From Mycolicibacterium arenosum (GTDB lineage Bacteria; Actinomycetota; Actinomycetes; Mycobacteriales; Mycobacteriaceae), in contig NZ_JANDBD010000004.1 of NCBI RefSeq assembly GCF_024320865.1, positions 558,001 through 622,000 on the forward strand: a stretch of 64,000 nt of DNA. Reading direction: 5' to 3'. The position numbers and the translations under genes were made by a program. Shown here piece by piece: positions 56,655 through 64,000 of this stretch (its first letter is position 1; every line of letters starts with the position of its first letter). The notes under the pieces were generated by a model. It was not told the origin of the DNA and searched no databases. It worked only from the letters and a program-made list of their open reading frames with translations.

Positions 56655-56672
56655 TGCTATCAACCTCGAGAC

Positions 56673-57482
56673 TTATTGGGGTAGTGGGTTTTCCGGCTTC
56701 TGAAGTGGCGGGGGCGTGGCCGGGGTGGCAGGAGCCGCCGCTCCGCCGGCGGGCAACGCCTCGCCCCGCATCGACGCCCGGATCTGCTCGAGCCGCGAGT
56801 GTCCCGCCATCTGAACACTCGCCTGCTGTACTTCCATCATCCTGCCCTGCACGGAGTTCTGCGCCAGCTCCGCTGCGCCCATCGCGTTGGCATAGCGTCG
56901 CTCGATCTTCTGGCGCACCTCGTCCAGGCTGGGCGTGGTGCCGGGGGCGGCGAGCTCGCTCATCGAGTTCAGCGACGCGCTGACCTGCTCCTGCATCTTG
57001 GCCTGCTCGAGCTGGCTCAGCAGCTTGCTGCGCTCGGCGATCTTCTGCTGCAGCATCATCGCGTTCTGCTCGACGGCCTTCTTGGCCTGACCCGCGGCCT
57101 GCAGGGCCTGGTCGTGCAGGGTCTTGAGGTCCTCGACGCTCTGTTCGGCGGTCACCAGCTGCGCCGCGAACGCCTCGGCGGCGTTGGTGTACTCGGTCGT
57201 CTTCGCGACGTCACCCGACGCGGTGGCCTGATCGGCGAGCGTGAGCGCCTGCCGGACGTTGACCTGGAGCTTCTCGATGTCGGCCAGCTGCCGGTTGAGG
57301 CGCATCTCGAGCTGACGCTGATTGCCGATGACCTGGGCCGCCTGCTGGGTCAGCGCCTGGTGCTGCCGCTGCGCGTCCTCGATGGCCTGCTGGATCTGCA
57401 CCTTCGGATCGGCGTACTCGTCGACCTTGGAGCTGAACAGCGCCATCAGGTACTTCCACGCCTTGGTGAACGGGTTGGCCAT
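56673..57482 (-). CDS. pspA: Phage shock protein A (35-kDa antigen)
   Basis: A 269-aa ESCRT-III/PspA-family peripheral membrane protein that preserves envelope integrity. An amphipathic N-terminal helix ([18 protein letters not shown]) is followed by long coiled coils from 30 to 230 (for instance [26 protein letters not shown]). A Pro/Ala-rich tail ends the protein. The ATG at 57482 gives the M. tuberculosis Rv2744c length within one residue. TAAGTT (57555-57550, minus strand) is a possible -10 in the 135-base gap after clgR, with a leader of about 60 bases; read-through from clgR is also likely. Confidence 0.93.
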   Translation of the reverse strand: MANPFTKAWKYLMALFSSKVDEYADPKVQIQQAIEDAQRQHQALTQQAAQVIGNQRQLEMRLNRQLADIEKLQVNVRQALTLADQATASGDVAKTTEYTNAAEAFAAQLVTAEQSVEDLKTLHDQALQAAGQAKKAVEQNAMMLQQKIAERSKLLSQLEQAKMQEQVSASLNSMSELAAPGTTPSLDEVRQKIERRYANAMGAAELAQNSVQGRMMEVQQASVQMAGHSRLEQIRASMRGEALPAGGAAAPATPATPPPLQKPENPLPQ

Positions 57483-57617
57483 GAGAACGTGTCCGCCTTC
57501 GTGTCGTGCTTGTCTGCCCTGGAGCGGGCCCTGTGGTTGCGCTAGTGCCAACTTATCGGTTTCGCGGTGGTGTCCACACCCCTGCCGCCGATTTCGGACC
57601 CGCCGACCCGGACCGAC

Positions 57618-57950
57618 CTAGGCGACGGCCATCGTCACGACCTGGGGGATGACGACCTTGGTGCTGACGTCGATGTTCGTGGCGCTCGAAGCCGGTGCGT
57701 CGGCCAGCACGAGTTCCTGGCGACCCAGTTCCTCACCGGCATCGGTCAGCACCCGCGACAGCGGCACCTCGAGGGCGCCGCAGATGGCGCTGAGCAGTTC
57801 GCTGGAGGCCTCCTTGCGGCCGCGCTCCACTTCGGAGAGGTAGCCGAGGCTGACGCGCGCGTCATCGGACACCTCACGCAGCGTCCTGCCCTGCTCCATC
57901 CGGGCGCGACGCAGCACGTCGCCGATCACCTCGCGCAGCAATGCGGTCAT
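57618..57950 (-). CDS. clgR: Transcriptional regulator ClgR
   Basis: A 110-aa XRE-family activator of clp protease and psp genes. The HTH is [35 protein letters not shown] at about 23-57. The C-terminus ends VVTMAVA, a short hydrophobic tail of the kind recognised by ClpP proteases that degrade ClgR. It is the first gene of clgR-pspA-pspM. A GGAAGGAG ribosome site lies 7 nt before the ATG, and an ECF-type promoter lies upstream (57986-58013). Confidence 0.92.
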   Translation of the reverse strand: MTALLREVIGDVLRRARMEQGRTLREVSDDARVSLGYLSEVERGRKEASSELLSAICGALEVPLSRVLTDAGEELGRQELVLADAPASSATNIDVSTKVVIPQVVTMAVA

Positions 57951-57985
57951 CGCGCTCTCCTTCCGACTGGGGTTCTACGAGTCAG

Positions 57986-58013
57986 AACGCGCACACGACG
58001 CGATTCAGTTCCC
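57986..58013 (-). promoter_or_regulatory. ECF-type (SigE-like) promoter of clgR-psp
   Basis: On the minus strand GGGAACT (58013-58007) and CGTT (57989-57986) are 17 bases apart. This matches the same consensus as the sigB promoter. SigE control of clgR is established in M. tuberculosis. The start would be about 30 bases before the clgR ATG. Confidence 0.65.
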
Positions 58014-58028
58014 GAGCCGGCGTGTTCG

Positions 58029-58625
58029 TCAGCGATCGGCCGGTCGGTCGCGCGCGTCGCGGACCGCCGACACGGCGTAATCGACCCCGGTGACCACCGT
58101 CAGGACGATCGCGGCCCACATCATCACCCATGCTCCGGAGTGCCACGGACCGGACAGCGGCATGACGAACAGGCCGATCGCCATCGCCTGAACCAGGGTC
58201 TTGAGCTTGCCGCCGCGGCTGGCGGGGATGACACCGCGCCGCAGTACGGCGAATCGCAGCACGGTGACCGCGATCTCACGCACCAGGATGACGGCGGTGA
58301 CCCACCACGGCAGGTCACCGAGCAGCGAAAGTCCGATCAGGGCGGCCCCGATCAGCGCTTTGTCGGCGATCGGATCGGCCAGCTTGCCGAACTCCGTGAC
58401 CATTCCGTACGACCGCGCGATGCGGCCGTCGACGTGGTCGGTGATCACAGCCGTGGCGAAGATCGCGAAAGCCACGATCCGCCAAGTGGTTTCATGGCCG
58501 TCGCCGACGAAGAGCGCCGCCAGGAAGACCGGGACCAGCGCCATGCGCACACCCGTGAGCATGTTGGCGACGTTGGCCACCCCGACACGCGGAACCACGG
58601 GATTGACTTCAGACTGGCCCGGCAC
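58029..58625 (-). CDS. pgsA3: CDP-alcohol phosphatidyltransferase, PgsA3
   Basis: A 198-aa integral membrane enzyme corresponding to Rv2746c, a putative phosphatidylglycerophosphate synthase. The CDP-alcohol signature D-G-x2-A-R-x8-G-x3-D-x3-D is present as DHVDGRIARSYGMVTEFGKL and ADPIADK. Six helices are predicted. The GTG at 58625 follows TATTCT (58637-58632) by 6 nt, so it is leaderless; a long upstream frame overlapping argA is rejected. It is divergent from argA. Confidence 0.88.
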   Translation of the reverse strand: MPGQSEVNPVVPRVGVANVANMLTGVRMALVPVFLAALFVGDGHETTWRIVAFAIFATAVITDHVDGRIARSYGMVTEFGKLADPIADKALIGAALIGLSLLGDLPWWVTAVILVREIAVTVLRFAVLRRGVIPASRGGKLKTLVQAMAIGLFVMPLSGPWHSGAWVMMWAAIVLTVVTGVDYAVSAVRDARDRPADR

Positions 58626-58667
58626 CGCAACAGAATATCGGTTGCGCCAGCCGATACCCTCGCAGCT

Positions 58668-59183
58668 GTGACCGAAGCGCCCCATCCGACCGGGCTGGTC
58701 GTCCGTCGCGCCCGCACTTCGGACGTCCCCGCGGTCAAGGCGCTCGTCGACATCTACGCGGGCCGCATCCTGCTCGAGAAGAACCTGGTGAACCTCTACG
58801 AGGCGGTCCAGGAGTTCCAGGTGGCCGAGCTCGACGGCGAGATCGTGGGCTGCGGCGCACTCCACGTTCTGTGGTCCGACCTGGGCGAAGTGCGCACGGT
58901 CGCAGTCCACCCGAAGGTCCGGGGCACCGGCGTCGGACACGCGGTCGTCGAACGTCTGCTCGACGTCGCCCGCGACCTGCACCTCGCACGCATCTTCGTG
59001 CTGACGTTCGAGACCGAGTTCTTCGGAAGGCACGGTTTCACCGAGATCGAGGGCACCCCGGTCACCGCCGAGGTGTACGACGAGATGTGCCGGTCCTACG
59101 ACACCGGCGTGGCGGAGTTCCTCGACCTGTCCTACGTCAAGCCGAACATCCTCGGCAACACCCGCATGCTGCTCACCCTCTAA
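58668..59183 (+). CDS. argA: N-acetylglutamate synthase ArgA (single-domain GNAT type)
   Basis: A 171-aa GNAT acetyltransferase corresponding to Rv2747, which makes N-acetylglutamate from acetyl-CoA and glutamate or glutamine for arginine synthesis. VVRRARTSDVPAVKALVDIYAG is the N-terminal substrate segment; VRTVAVHPKVRGTGVGHAVVERLL is the acetyl-CoA loop (R/Q-x-x-G-x-G). FFGRHGFTEIE follows in the C-terminal half. The GTG at 58668 is 7 nt after TACCCT (58655-58660), so it is leaderless. It is divergent from pgsA3, with 42 bases between starts. Confidence 0.9.
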   Translation: MTEAPHPTGLVVRRARTSDVPAVKALVDIYAGRILLEKNLVNLYEAVQEFQVAELDGEIVGCGALHVLWSDLGEVRTVAVHPKVRGTGVGHAVVERLLDVARDLHLARIFVLTFETEFFGRHGFTEIEGTPVTAEVYDEMCRSYDTGVAEFLDLSYVKPNILGNTRMLLTL

Positions 59184-61699
59184 AAATCCTCGTCGGCGTC
59201 GGCGTCGGCACCGTTCGCGTCGGCACCGCCCCGGATCAGCGCCAGGGTGCCGGCCAGCTCGTCCGGCTTGACCAGCACCTCGCGCGCCTTGGAGCCCTCG
59301 CTGGGCCCGACGATCTGGCGGGTCTCCATCAGGTCCATGAGACGGCCTGCCTTGGCGAACCCGACGCGCAGCTTGCGCTGCAGCATCGACGTCGAGCCGA
59401 ACTGGCTGGACACCACGAGCTCGACGGCCTGGAGGAACACGTCCATGTCGTCGCCGATGTCGGGGTCGACGTCGGAGCGGTCGCCACCGGCGGGCTTGGC
59501 CTTGGTGACGCCTTCCGTGTACTCGGGCTCCGCCTGGTCCTTGCACGCCTGGACGACGGCCTGGATCTCCTCGTCGCTGATGAACGCGCCCTGCAGGCGG
59601 ATCGTCTTGTTCGCGCCCATCGGCAGGAACAGCGCGTCGCCCATGCCGATCAGCTTCTCGGCGCCGGGCTGGTCGAGGATGACGCGGCTGTCGGTCAGCG
59701 ACGACGTGGCGAACGCCAGCCGGGACGGCACGTTGGTCTTGATGAGACCGGTGACGACGTCGACCGACGGCCGCTGGGTTGCCAGCACCAGGTGGATGCC
59801 CGCGGCTCGAGCCTTCTGGGTGATCCGCACGATCGCCTCTTCGACGTCACGCGGGGCGGTCATCATCAGGTCGGCGAGTTCGTCGACGATCGCCAGGATG
59901 TAGGGGTAGGGCTTGTAGACGCGCTCGCTACCGAGCGGTGTCGTGATCTCCCCGGACCGCACCTTCTCGTTGAAGACGTCGATGTGCCGGACCCGCGACG
60001 CCTGCATGTCCTGGTAGCGCTGCTCCATCTCCTCGACGAGCCACGCCAGGGCTGCGGCCGCCTTCTTGGGCTGCGTGATGATCGGGGTGATCAGGTGCGG
60101 AATGCCCTCATACGGCGTCAGTTCCACCATCTTCGGGTCGATCAGGATCATCCTGACCTCCTCCGGGGTGGCCCGCGTCAGCAGCGACACCAGCATCGAG
60201 TTCACGAAGCTCGACTTACCCGACCCCGTCGAACCGGCGACCAGAAGGTGCGGCATCTTCGCGAGGTTGGCCGAGATCATCTCGCCCTCGATGTCCTTGC
60301 CGAGACCGATCACCAGCGGGTGGTGGTCGCCGCGGACGTCGTCGTCGGTGAGAACGTCTGCCAGCCGGACCATTTCGCGATCGGTGTTGGGCACCTCGAT
60401 GCCCACGGCCGACTTGCCCGGGATGGGCGCCAGCATGCGGACGCTCTCGGTCGCCACGGCGTAGGCGATGTTGCGGTGCAGCGCGGTGATCTTCTCGACC
60501 TTCACGCCGGGGCCGAGTTCGACCTCGTAGCGCGTCACGGTCGGGCCGCGCGTGCAGCCCGTCACCGCGGCGTCGACCTTGAACTGCTCGAGTACCGAGG
60601 TGATTCTCTCGGTCATCTGGTCGTTGGCGGCCGTCCGGCGCTTCGGGGGGTCACCCGCAATCAGCAGTTCCATCGACGGCAGGTGATACGGACCCTCGAC
60701 AACGCGGTCGAGCACCAGCGTGTCCGACTTCTTCGCCTTCTTGCGTTTGGGGGCGACGGGTAACGCGGGCTCCGGAACCGTCGGCGGCTCGTCGAGCGGG
60801 TAGTTGTCCATCGGGCTGCCCGCGGGGGTCGCCGACGCGGCGACGGGCCACTGCTGTTCGTCCGACCGGATGCTGGCCGGATCGTCGTAGTACCCGTCGG
60901 AGAAGTCCTCCGGCGCTTCCGCGGTGTCGTCGTAGTACTCGTCATCGTCGAAGTCGTCGTCGTACTCGCGTCCGCGGCCGATGGCCAGGTAGCTGCTGAG
61001 CGCCGCGGGCACCTCGCGGATGGTGGTGCCGGTCATCAGCAGCAGCCCGAACAGGACTCCGATGATCAGCAGCGGCGCGGCGATCCACGGCGTGAGGCCG
61101 TCGGACAGCGGGCCGCCGATGGCGAACCCGACGAAGCCGGCCGCGTGCTGGCGGCCCGCCGGATCCTGGGGCGCCCCCGACCAGAGGTGCCACAGCCCGA
61201 GGATCGGCAGGGCGATCATCGCGCCGCCCAGCACCAGCCGGGGACGCGCCTCGGGATGGGGCTCGGTGCGCATGAGGATGACGGCGATCGCGCCGAGGAG
61301 TATCGGCGCGACGTTGATGCCCGCGCCGACGACGGTGCGCAGGGCGGTGTCGATCCACTCCCCCGCGGGACCGGCCACCCCGAACCACGAACTCGCGGCG
61401 ATGACGACTGCGATGCCGAGCAGTGCGAGGGCGATGCCGTCGCGACGGTGGCCCGGTTCGAGGTCGCGGGCGCGGCCCACCGACCTCGCGGTGGTGCCCG
61501 CCCCCTTCGCGAGCATCAGCCAGCCGGCGCGCGTGGTCCGGCCGAGCGCGGCACCGGCGGACCCGGCGGCCGAGCGCTTCGCGGGCTTGCGCCGCGGCGG
61601 TGCGGGCCGCTTGGCCGACTTCGGTCGCGCCGTGCTGCGAGAGCCCGTCCCTGACCTGGGGTTTCGCGAGCCAGATCGGCTGACGGTCTTACTTGCCAT
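59180..61699 (-). CDS. ftsK: DNA translocase FtsK
   Basis: An 839-aa septal DNA pump coordinating chromosome segregation with division. A basic 90-residue N-terminus (SKTVSRSGSRNPRSG, PAPPRRKPAKRS) precedes about four membrane helices (to about 245), an acidic Tyr/Asp linker (YDDDFDDDEYYDD) and the motor domain. Walker A is LVAGSTGSGKSSFVNSML, Walker B is ILAIVDELADLMM, and GSTSMLQRKLRVGFAKAGRLMD opens the gamma DNA-binding domain. A TAGGCT -10 lies 7 nt before the ATG at 61699, suggesting a leaderless start. Its last 4 bases overlap argA on the opposite strand. Confidence 0.94.
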   Translation of the reverse strand: MASKTVSRSGSRNPRSGTGSRSTARPKSAKRPAPPRRKPAKRSAAGSAGAALGRTTRAGWLMLAKGAGTTARSVGRARDLEPGHRRDGIALALLGIAVVIAASSWFGVAGPAGEWIDTALRTVVGAGINVAPILLGAIAVILMRTEPHPEARPRLVLGGAMIALPILGLWHLWSGAPQDPAGRQHAAGFVGFAIGGPLSDGLTPWIAAPLLIIGVLFGLLLMTGTTIREVPAALSSYLAIGRGREYDDDFDDDEYYDDTAEAPEDFSDGYYDDPASIRSDEQQWPVAASATPAGSPMDNYPLDEPPTVPEPALPVAPKRKKAKKSDTLVLDRVVEGPYHLPSMELLIAGDPPKRRTAANDQMTERITSVLEQFKVDAAVTGCTRGPTVTRYEVELGPGVKVEKITALHRNIAYAVATESVRMLAPIPGKSAVGIEVPNTDREMVRLADVLTDDDVRGDHHPLVIGLGKDIEGEMISANLAKMPHLLVAGSTGSGKSSFVNSMLVSLLTRATPEEVRMILIDPKMVELTPYEGIPHLITPIITQPKKAAAALAWLVEEMEQRYQDMQASRVRHIDVFNEKVRSGEITTPLGSERVYKPYPYILAIVDELADLMMTAPRDVEEAIVRITQKARAAGIHLVLATQRPSVDVVTGLIKTNVPSRLAFATSSLTDSRVILDQPGAEKLIGMGDALFLPMGANKTIRLQGAFISDEEIQAVVQACKDQAEPEYTEGVTKAKPAGGDRSDVDPDIGDDMDVFLQAVELVVSSQFGSTSMLQRKLRVGFAKAGRLMDLMETRQIVGPSEGSKAREVLVKPDELAGTLALIRGGADANGADADADEDF

Positions 61700-61882
61700 G
61701 CCGGTAAGCCTAGTCGCAGAAACCCCATTTGCACCATCAGCCACACTGGTTACAAGTCGCTTTCCGAACGACCACAGCGGGGTAACGATTCGAGTCATGC
61801 GGCGTGTCCCGGCGTCGGACTGGAGCGGCGGAATCAGCAGCTAAGCGTGCCGTCCCCCGACACGGCCGGCGTTGTCAGGACG

Positions 61883-62269
61883 TCACGTCAGCGCCTCGAT
61901 CAGCTCTCCGACTGTGTGCGCTGCTTCCAACGGGTGGCGCAGGCGTCCGGACTCGTTCACCGCGTAATCGTTGCGCCGGCCCACCTTCGTCTTCTCCAGG
62001 TATCCGTCTGCAACCAGGTCGGACAGGATGGCTTGGACGGAGCGCTCGGTGATCCCGATACGCAGGCTCAATTCCCGCGCGGTCAGTGAACCGGCGTGCG
62101 CGAGGCACAGCAGAACGTGGGCGTGATTAGTCAAGAACGTCCACCCGCGGGCGGGGCTCTCGGCCCCGATATCCGGCGTCGGATTGCGGACGGCTCGTGA
62201 CTGGGCGACCGACTTCGGCCTACCTGCCCGCGCGGTTTTCTTCGGCGTCCGTCTCGACGAGGCGATCAT
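61883..62269 (-). CDS. Winged-helix (MarR-like) transcriptional regulator
   Basis: A 128-aa protein. A basic N-terminal 25 residues (SSRRTPKKTARAGRPKS) precedes a winged HTH at about 45-125: GWTFLTNHAHVLLCLAHAGSLTARELSLRIGITERSVQAILSDLVADGYL with a wing KTKVGRRNDYAV. The family resembles short HTH regulators found beside DabA/DabB-type genes. TAATAT lies 7 nt before the ATG at 62269 (leaderless); another ATG nine bases earlier is in frame. It is on the same strand as the DUF6671-like gene, 158 bases downstream of it. The 183 bases between it and ftsK hold nothing recognisable. Confidence 0.75.
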   Translation of the reverse strand: MIASSRRTPKKTARAGRPKSVAQSRAVRNPTPDIGAESPARGWTFLTNHAHVLLCLAHAGSLTARELSLRIGITERSVQAILSDLVADGYLEKTKVGRRNDYAVNESGRLRHPLEAAHTVGELIEALT

Positions 62270-62427
62270 TGCCGACATATTACTGGTCTGATTCAGGTAA
62301 TCGGTTTCGCCAAAAACATAGTGTCGCCCGGTCAGCCGTGGTGTCTGGTGTTGCGGCCAAGCATGACTGAGCGTCGATTCGGTCGACGAGTTGGCGATCC
62401 GCTGTCGCCGGCCGAGGTGGCTGTCGT

Positions 62428-63315
62428 TCAAGGGTTGCAACGCGTGCACGTGCCCGGGTCCGCGTCAGACTGGGCCACCTTCACCGCGATGCGGTACGTG
62501 CAGACAGCGCAGGCGTGTATTTCGTTGAGCAGCAGGTCAGTTGGTGACAAGCAACCACGGCAAGGCAATCCCCGCTCCACCTCCGTCCGGCCGTAGCCAG
62601 GGCTGCCACAGGACGGACACGGCGTCGCCAACCGCCGCGCGAGCCGGTAGGCCAGCTGCCTCAACACCTGCTGACGGCCAGGGTTGTGGTGGGCCCGCAG
62701 GTCCGGTTCGACCACTGCCGATTCATCGACAGATGCCTGCGCCGCGACCATGATGGCGGTCCTCAGCTCGTCGATCCTGGTGATTCCCTTAGTGATCTCA
62801 CCGGTGCCACCAGCGGCGGAAGGTCGCACGATGAGCGCCTGTTCGGCTACGGCGTCGAGTACCGCGGCGGGGAGTTCCGCAATCGACCGGACCCGATAGC
62901 TATCGGTCAAAAGCGTTACGGCGCGCAACCCTTCGAGAACTTCGAACCCGTCGACGTCATCGACGAACAACAGAATCTCCTCGTGCAGTGACCAGCCCAA
63001 CCCCACCAGAGGCTCATAGCTCGCTTCACTGGCGAGTCCGCGTCTCAACCCCGTAGCGCGCATGCCCAGGCGGGCTTTCATGCGAACCACCTCGACCGCC
63101 GGACGAGTGCGAGCAACCTCTCCGGAGAACGTGCCGTACCGGTCGGTGTCCAGATCGACGGGAACCACCAGTCGTGCGCCCAGGATTTCGTCGAAGGCAG
63201 GCGCGAACTGACGTTCCTTGCCGTGACGGGTGCCGACGGCCAGCGCACACCCGCGATAGGGCGAGGCATCCGACGGTCCGCCCTCATGCGGCGTAACTCT
63301 CACGAAGTTTGACAC
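62428..63315 (-). CDS. DUF6671-like protein with C-terminal zinc ribbons
   Basis: A 295-aa soluble protein. The N-terminal segment YRGCALAVGTRHGKERQFAPAFDEILGARLVVPVDLDTDRYGTFSGEV is the DUF6671 signature. The C-terminal 80 residues carry four CxxC pairs (CPSC, CRGC, CAVC, CTRC), enough for two zinc sites. Function is unknown. The GTG at 63315 was chosen because TATTGT (63328-63323, minus strand) lies 7 nt upstream; a TTG three codons earlier and a GTG four codons later are alternatives. It is divergent from the dabB-like gene, with only 30 bases between starts. Confidence 0.72.
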   Translation of the reverse strand: MSNFVRVTPHEGGPSDASPYRGCALAVGTRHGKERQFAPAFDEILGARLVVPVDLDTDRYGTFSGEVARTRPAVEVVRMKARLGMRATGLRRGLASEASYEPLVGLGWSLHEEILLFVDDVDGFEVLEGLRAVTLLTDSYRVRSIAELPAAVLDAVAEQALIVRPSAAGGTGEITKGITRIDELRTAIMVAAQASVDESAVVEPDLRAHHNPGRQQVLRQLAYRLARRLATPCPSCGSPGYGRTEVERGLPCRGCLSPTDLLLNEIHACAVCTYRIAVKVAQSDADPGTCTRCNP

Positions 63316-63338
63316 ATGCAACACAATACACGTAATCT
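63309..63338 (+). promoter_or_regulatory. Consensus sigma-A promoter of the dabB-like gene
   Basis: TTGACA (63309-63314), an 18-base spacer and TAATCT (63333-63338), 7 nt before the ATG at 63346. The perfect -35 overlaps the GTG start codon of the divergent DUF6671-like gene. This is the strongest sigma-70-type promoter noticed in the window. Confidence 0.75.
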
Positions 63339-63345
63339 ACTTCGC

Positions 63346-64000
63346 ATGTGGACGCGGACCGAGACAGCGGCGCTGATCTCTTTGGTGCTGGCCCCTCTGC
63401 TGATGGCGGCGGTGGCCTCGGTGCTGGGCCGGCGGGCACCCGTGTTGACCGCGCGCCTCGGCGCCGTGACCGCGGGCTCGGGCTTCCTGCTCGCTGCAGC
63501 GCTGGGGCTGGCTGCAGCGCGCGGCGATGTCGCCTCGGCAGGGGCAGGGGTGTTCGCCCTCGCCGCCGACCGACTCGCGGTCGCTCTGTTCATGTTGATC
63601 TTCGGAGTGAGCACCGTGACGCAGACGTTCGCGATCCGCTATCTCGCGGGGGACCCGCGAGCCGGGTGGTTCACCGGTGGGGCGAGTCTTCTCACCGCCG
63701 CCTCCGCGGTGCTGGTCAGCGCTTCCACCCTGGTCGGCATCGCTGCGGGTTGGACGGTGGCCGGCATCGCGCTGTGCCTGCTGCTGGGTACCTACCGGCA
63801 GCATCCCAGCGCACGCGACGGCGTCCGCCGTGCCGCCGTGGCGTTCCTGATCGGCGATGCAGCACTGTGGTTGGCGGTCGCACTGATCAGCATCTCGTCG
63901 GGCTCCGTGGCCTTGGCCGAGCTTCCCACCACGCAGTTCCAGGGCCCCGAGGCTGTAGTCGCGGCCGTGCTGGTCGTGGTTGCCGCGCTGTCGCGCTCGG
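63346..64000 (+). CDS. DabB-like inorganic-carbon transporter subunit (NuoL/MrpA-type), 5' part
   Basis: The first 218 residues of a membrane protein related to NuoL/MrpA proton-translocating subunits; the rest lies beyond the window. At least six helices are visible. ADRLAVALFMLIFGVSTVTQTFAIRYL corresponds to the conserved region before the Proton_antipo_M domain, and an IGDAALWLAV segment follows. Genes of this length class that stand in their own cassette with a DUF2309 (DabA) neighbour form the DAB CO2/bicarbonate uptake system; the neighbour is outside the window, so NuoL or Mrp-type function cannot be excluded. The ATG is leaderless, with a TTGACA/TAATCT promoter. Confidence 0.68.
   Translation, partial: MWTRTETAALISLVLAPLLMAAVASVLGRRAPVLTARLGAVTAGSGFLLAAALGLAAARGDVASAGAGVFALAADRLAVALFMLIFGVSTVTQTFAIRYLAGDPRAGWFTGGASLLTAASAVLVSASTLVGIAAGWTVAGIALCLLLGTYRQHPSARDGVRRAAVAFLIGDAALWLAVALISISSGSVALAELPTTQFQGPEAVVAAVLVVVAALSRS

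Noticed and set aside
57535..57560. ClgR operator between clgR and pspA
   Set aside because: GTTGCGCTAGTGCCAAC is only partly symmetric and does not fit a CGC-N5-GCG-type site at the right spacing.

Overview
The window is a contiguous piece of an actinobacterial chromosome, almost certainly a mycobacterium of the rapidly growing (Mycolicibacterium) type. The evidence is high GC, many GTG starts, the mycobacterial marker set sigA, sigB, ideR, cei, ppgK, sthA, clgR-pspA-pspM, chiZ-like/lexA and fadE20, and a gene order that, from memory, follows the M. tuberculosis Rv2690c to Rv2748c segment. No rRNA, tRNA, CRISPR array, insertion sequence or phage gene was recognised, and no gene-free stretch exceeds 300 bases.

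Layout. 1-5.4 kb: the 3' end of nhaA, an RNA uridine methyltransferase, and a large KimA-like APC transporter facing two TrkA-type K+ regulatory proteins (trkA, trkB). 5.4-11.6 kb: a DHA2 drug-efflux protein, small conserved actinobacterial genes, dut and cei, with a perfect CRP-type site in front of cei. 11.7-15.1 kb: suhB, ppgK and sigA. 15.1-19.9 kb: a membrane protein, an O-methyltransferase, RidA, a BrkB-type protein and small zinc-ribbon proteins. 20-24.5 kb: sigB, ideR, a DUF4192 gene and sthA. 24.5-28.6 kb: a lipoprotein serine protease, a PAC2 protein, an alpha/beta hydrolase, a PhzF-like protein and nrdR. 28.7-30 kb: the divergent SOS pair chiZ-like/lexA with three SOS boxes. 30-37.5 kb: an LGFP-repeat envelope protein, fadE20, a BisC-type molybdoenzyme and an unrecognised 536-aa protein. 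37.5-45.9 kb: hflX, dapF, miaA, a DMT transporter, a DUF349 protein and miaB. 46-49.2 kb: gluABCD. 49.2-51 kb: an XRE regulator facing an SDR gene. 51-53.6 kb: recX, intein-free recA and a divergent hydrolase. 53.6-61.7 kb: a glycosyltransferase, ephG, pspM, pspA, clgR, pgsA3, argA and ftsK. 61.9-64 kb: an HTH regulator, a four-CxxC DUF6671-like protein and the start of a dabB-like inorganic-carbon transporter gene that runs off the window.

How the genes work together. The segment is rich in stress control. sigB and clgR each have an ECF-type promoter (GGAACT / CGTT). lexA, the chiZ-like gene and recA carry SOS boxes, and recA also has a RecA-NDp (PafBC-type) promoter. CRP, IdeR, NrdR and ClgR control points sit among essential housekeeping genes. 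Translational coupling by 1-7 bp overlaps is common. Many genes look leaderless, with TANNNT placed 6-8 nt before an ATG or GTG; this was used to choose many starts.

The least explained regions are the truncated DAB-like locus at the right edge, the KimA-like/TrkAB pair, the BisC plus 536-aa hypothetical pair, and several palindromes in short intergenic regions.
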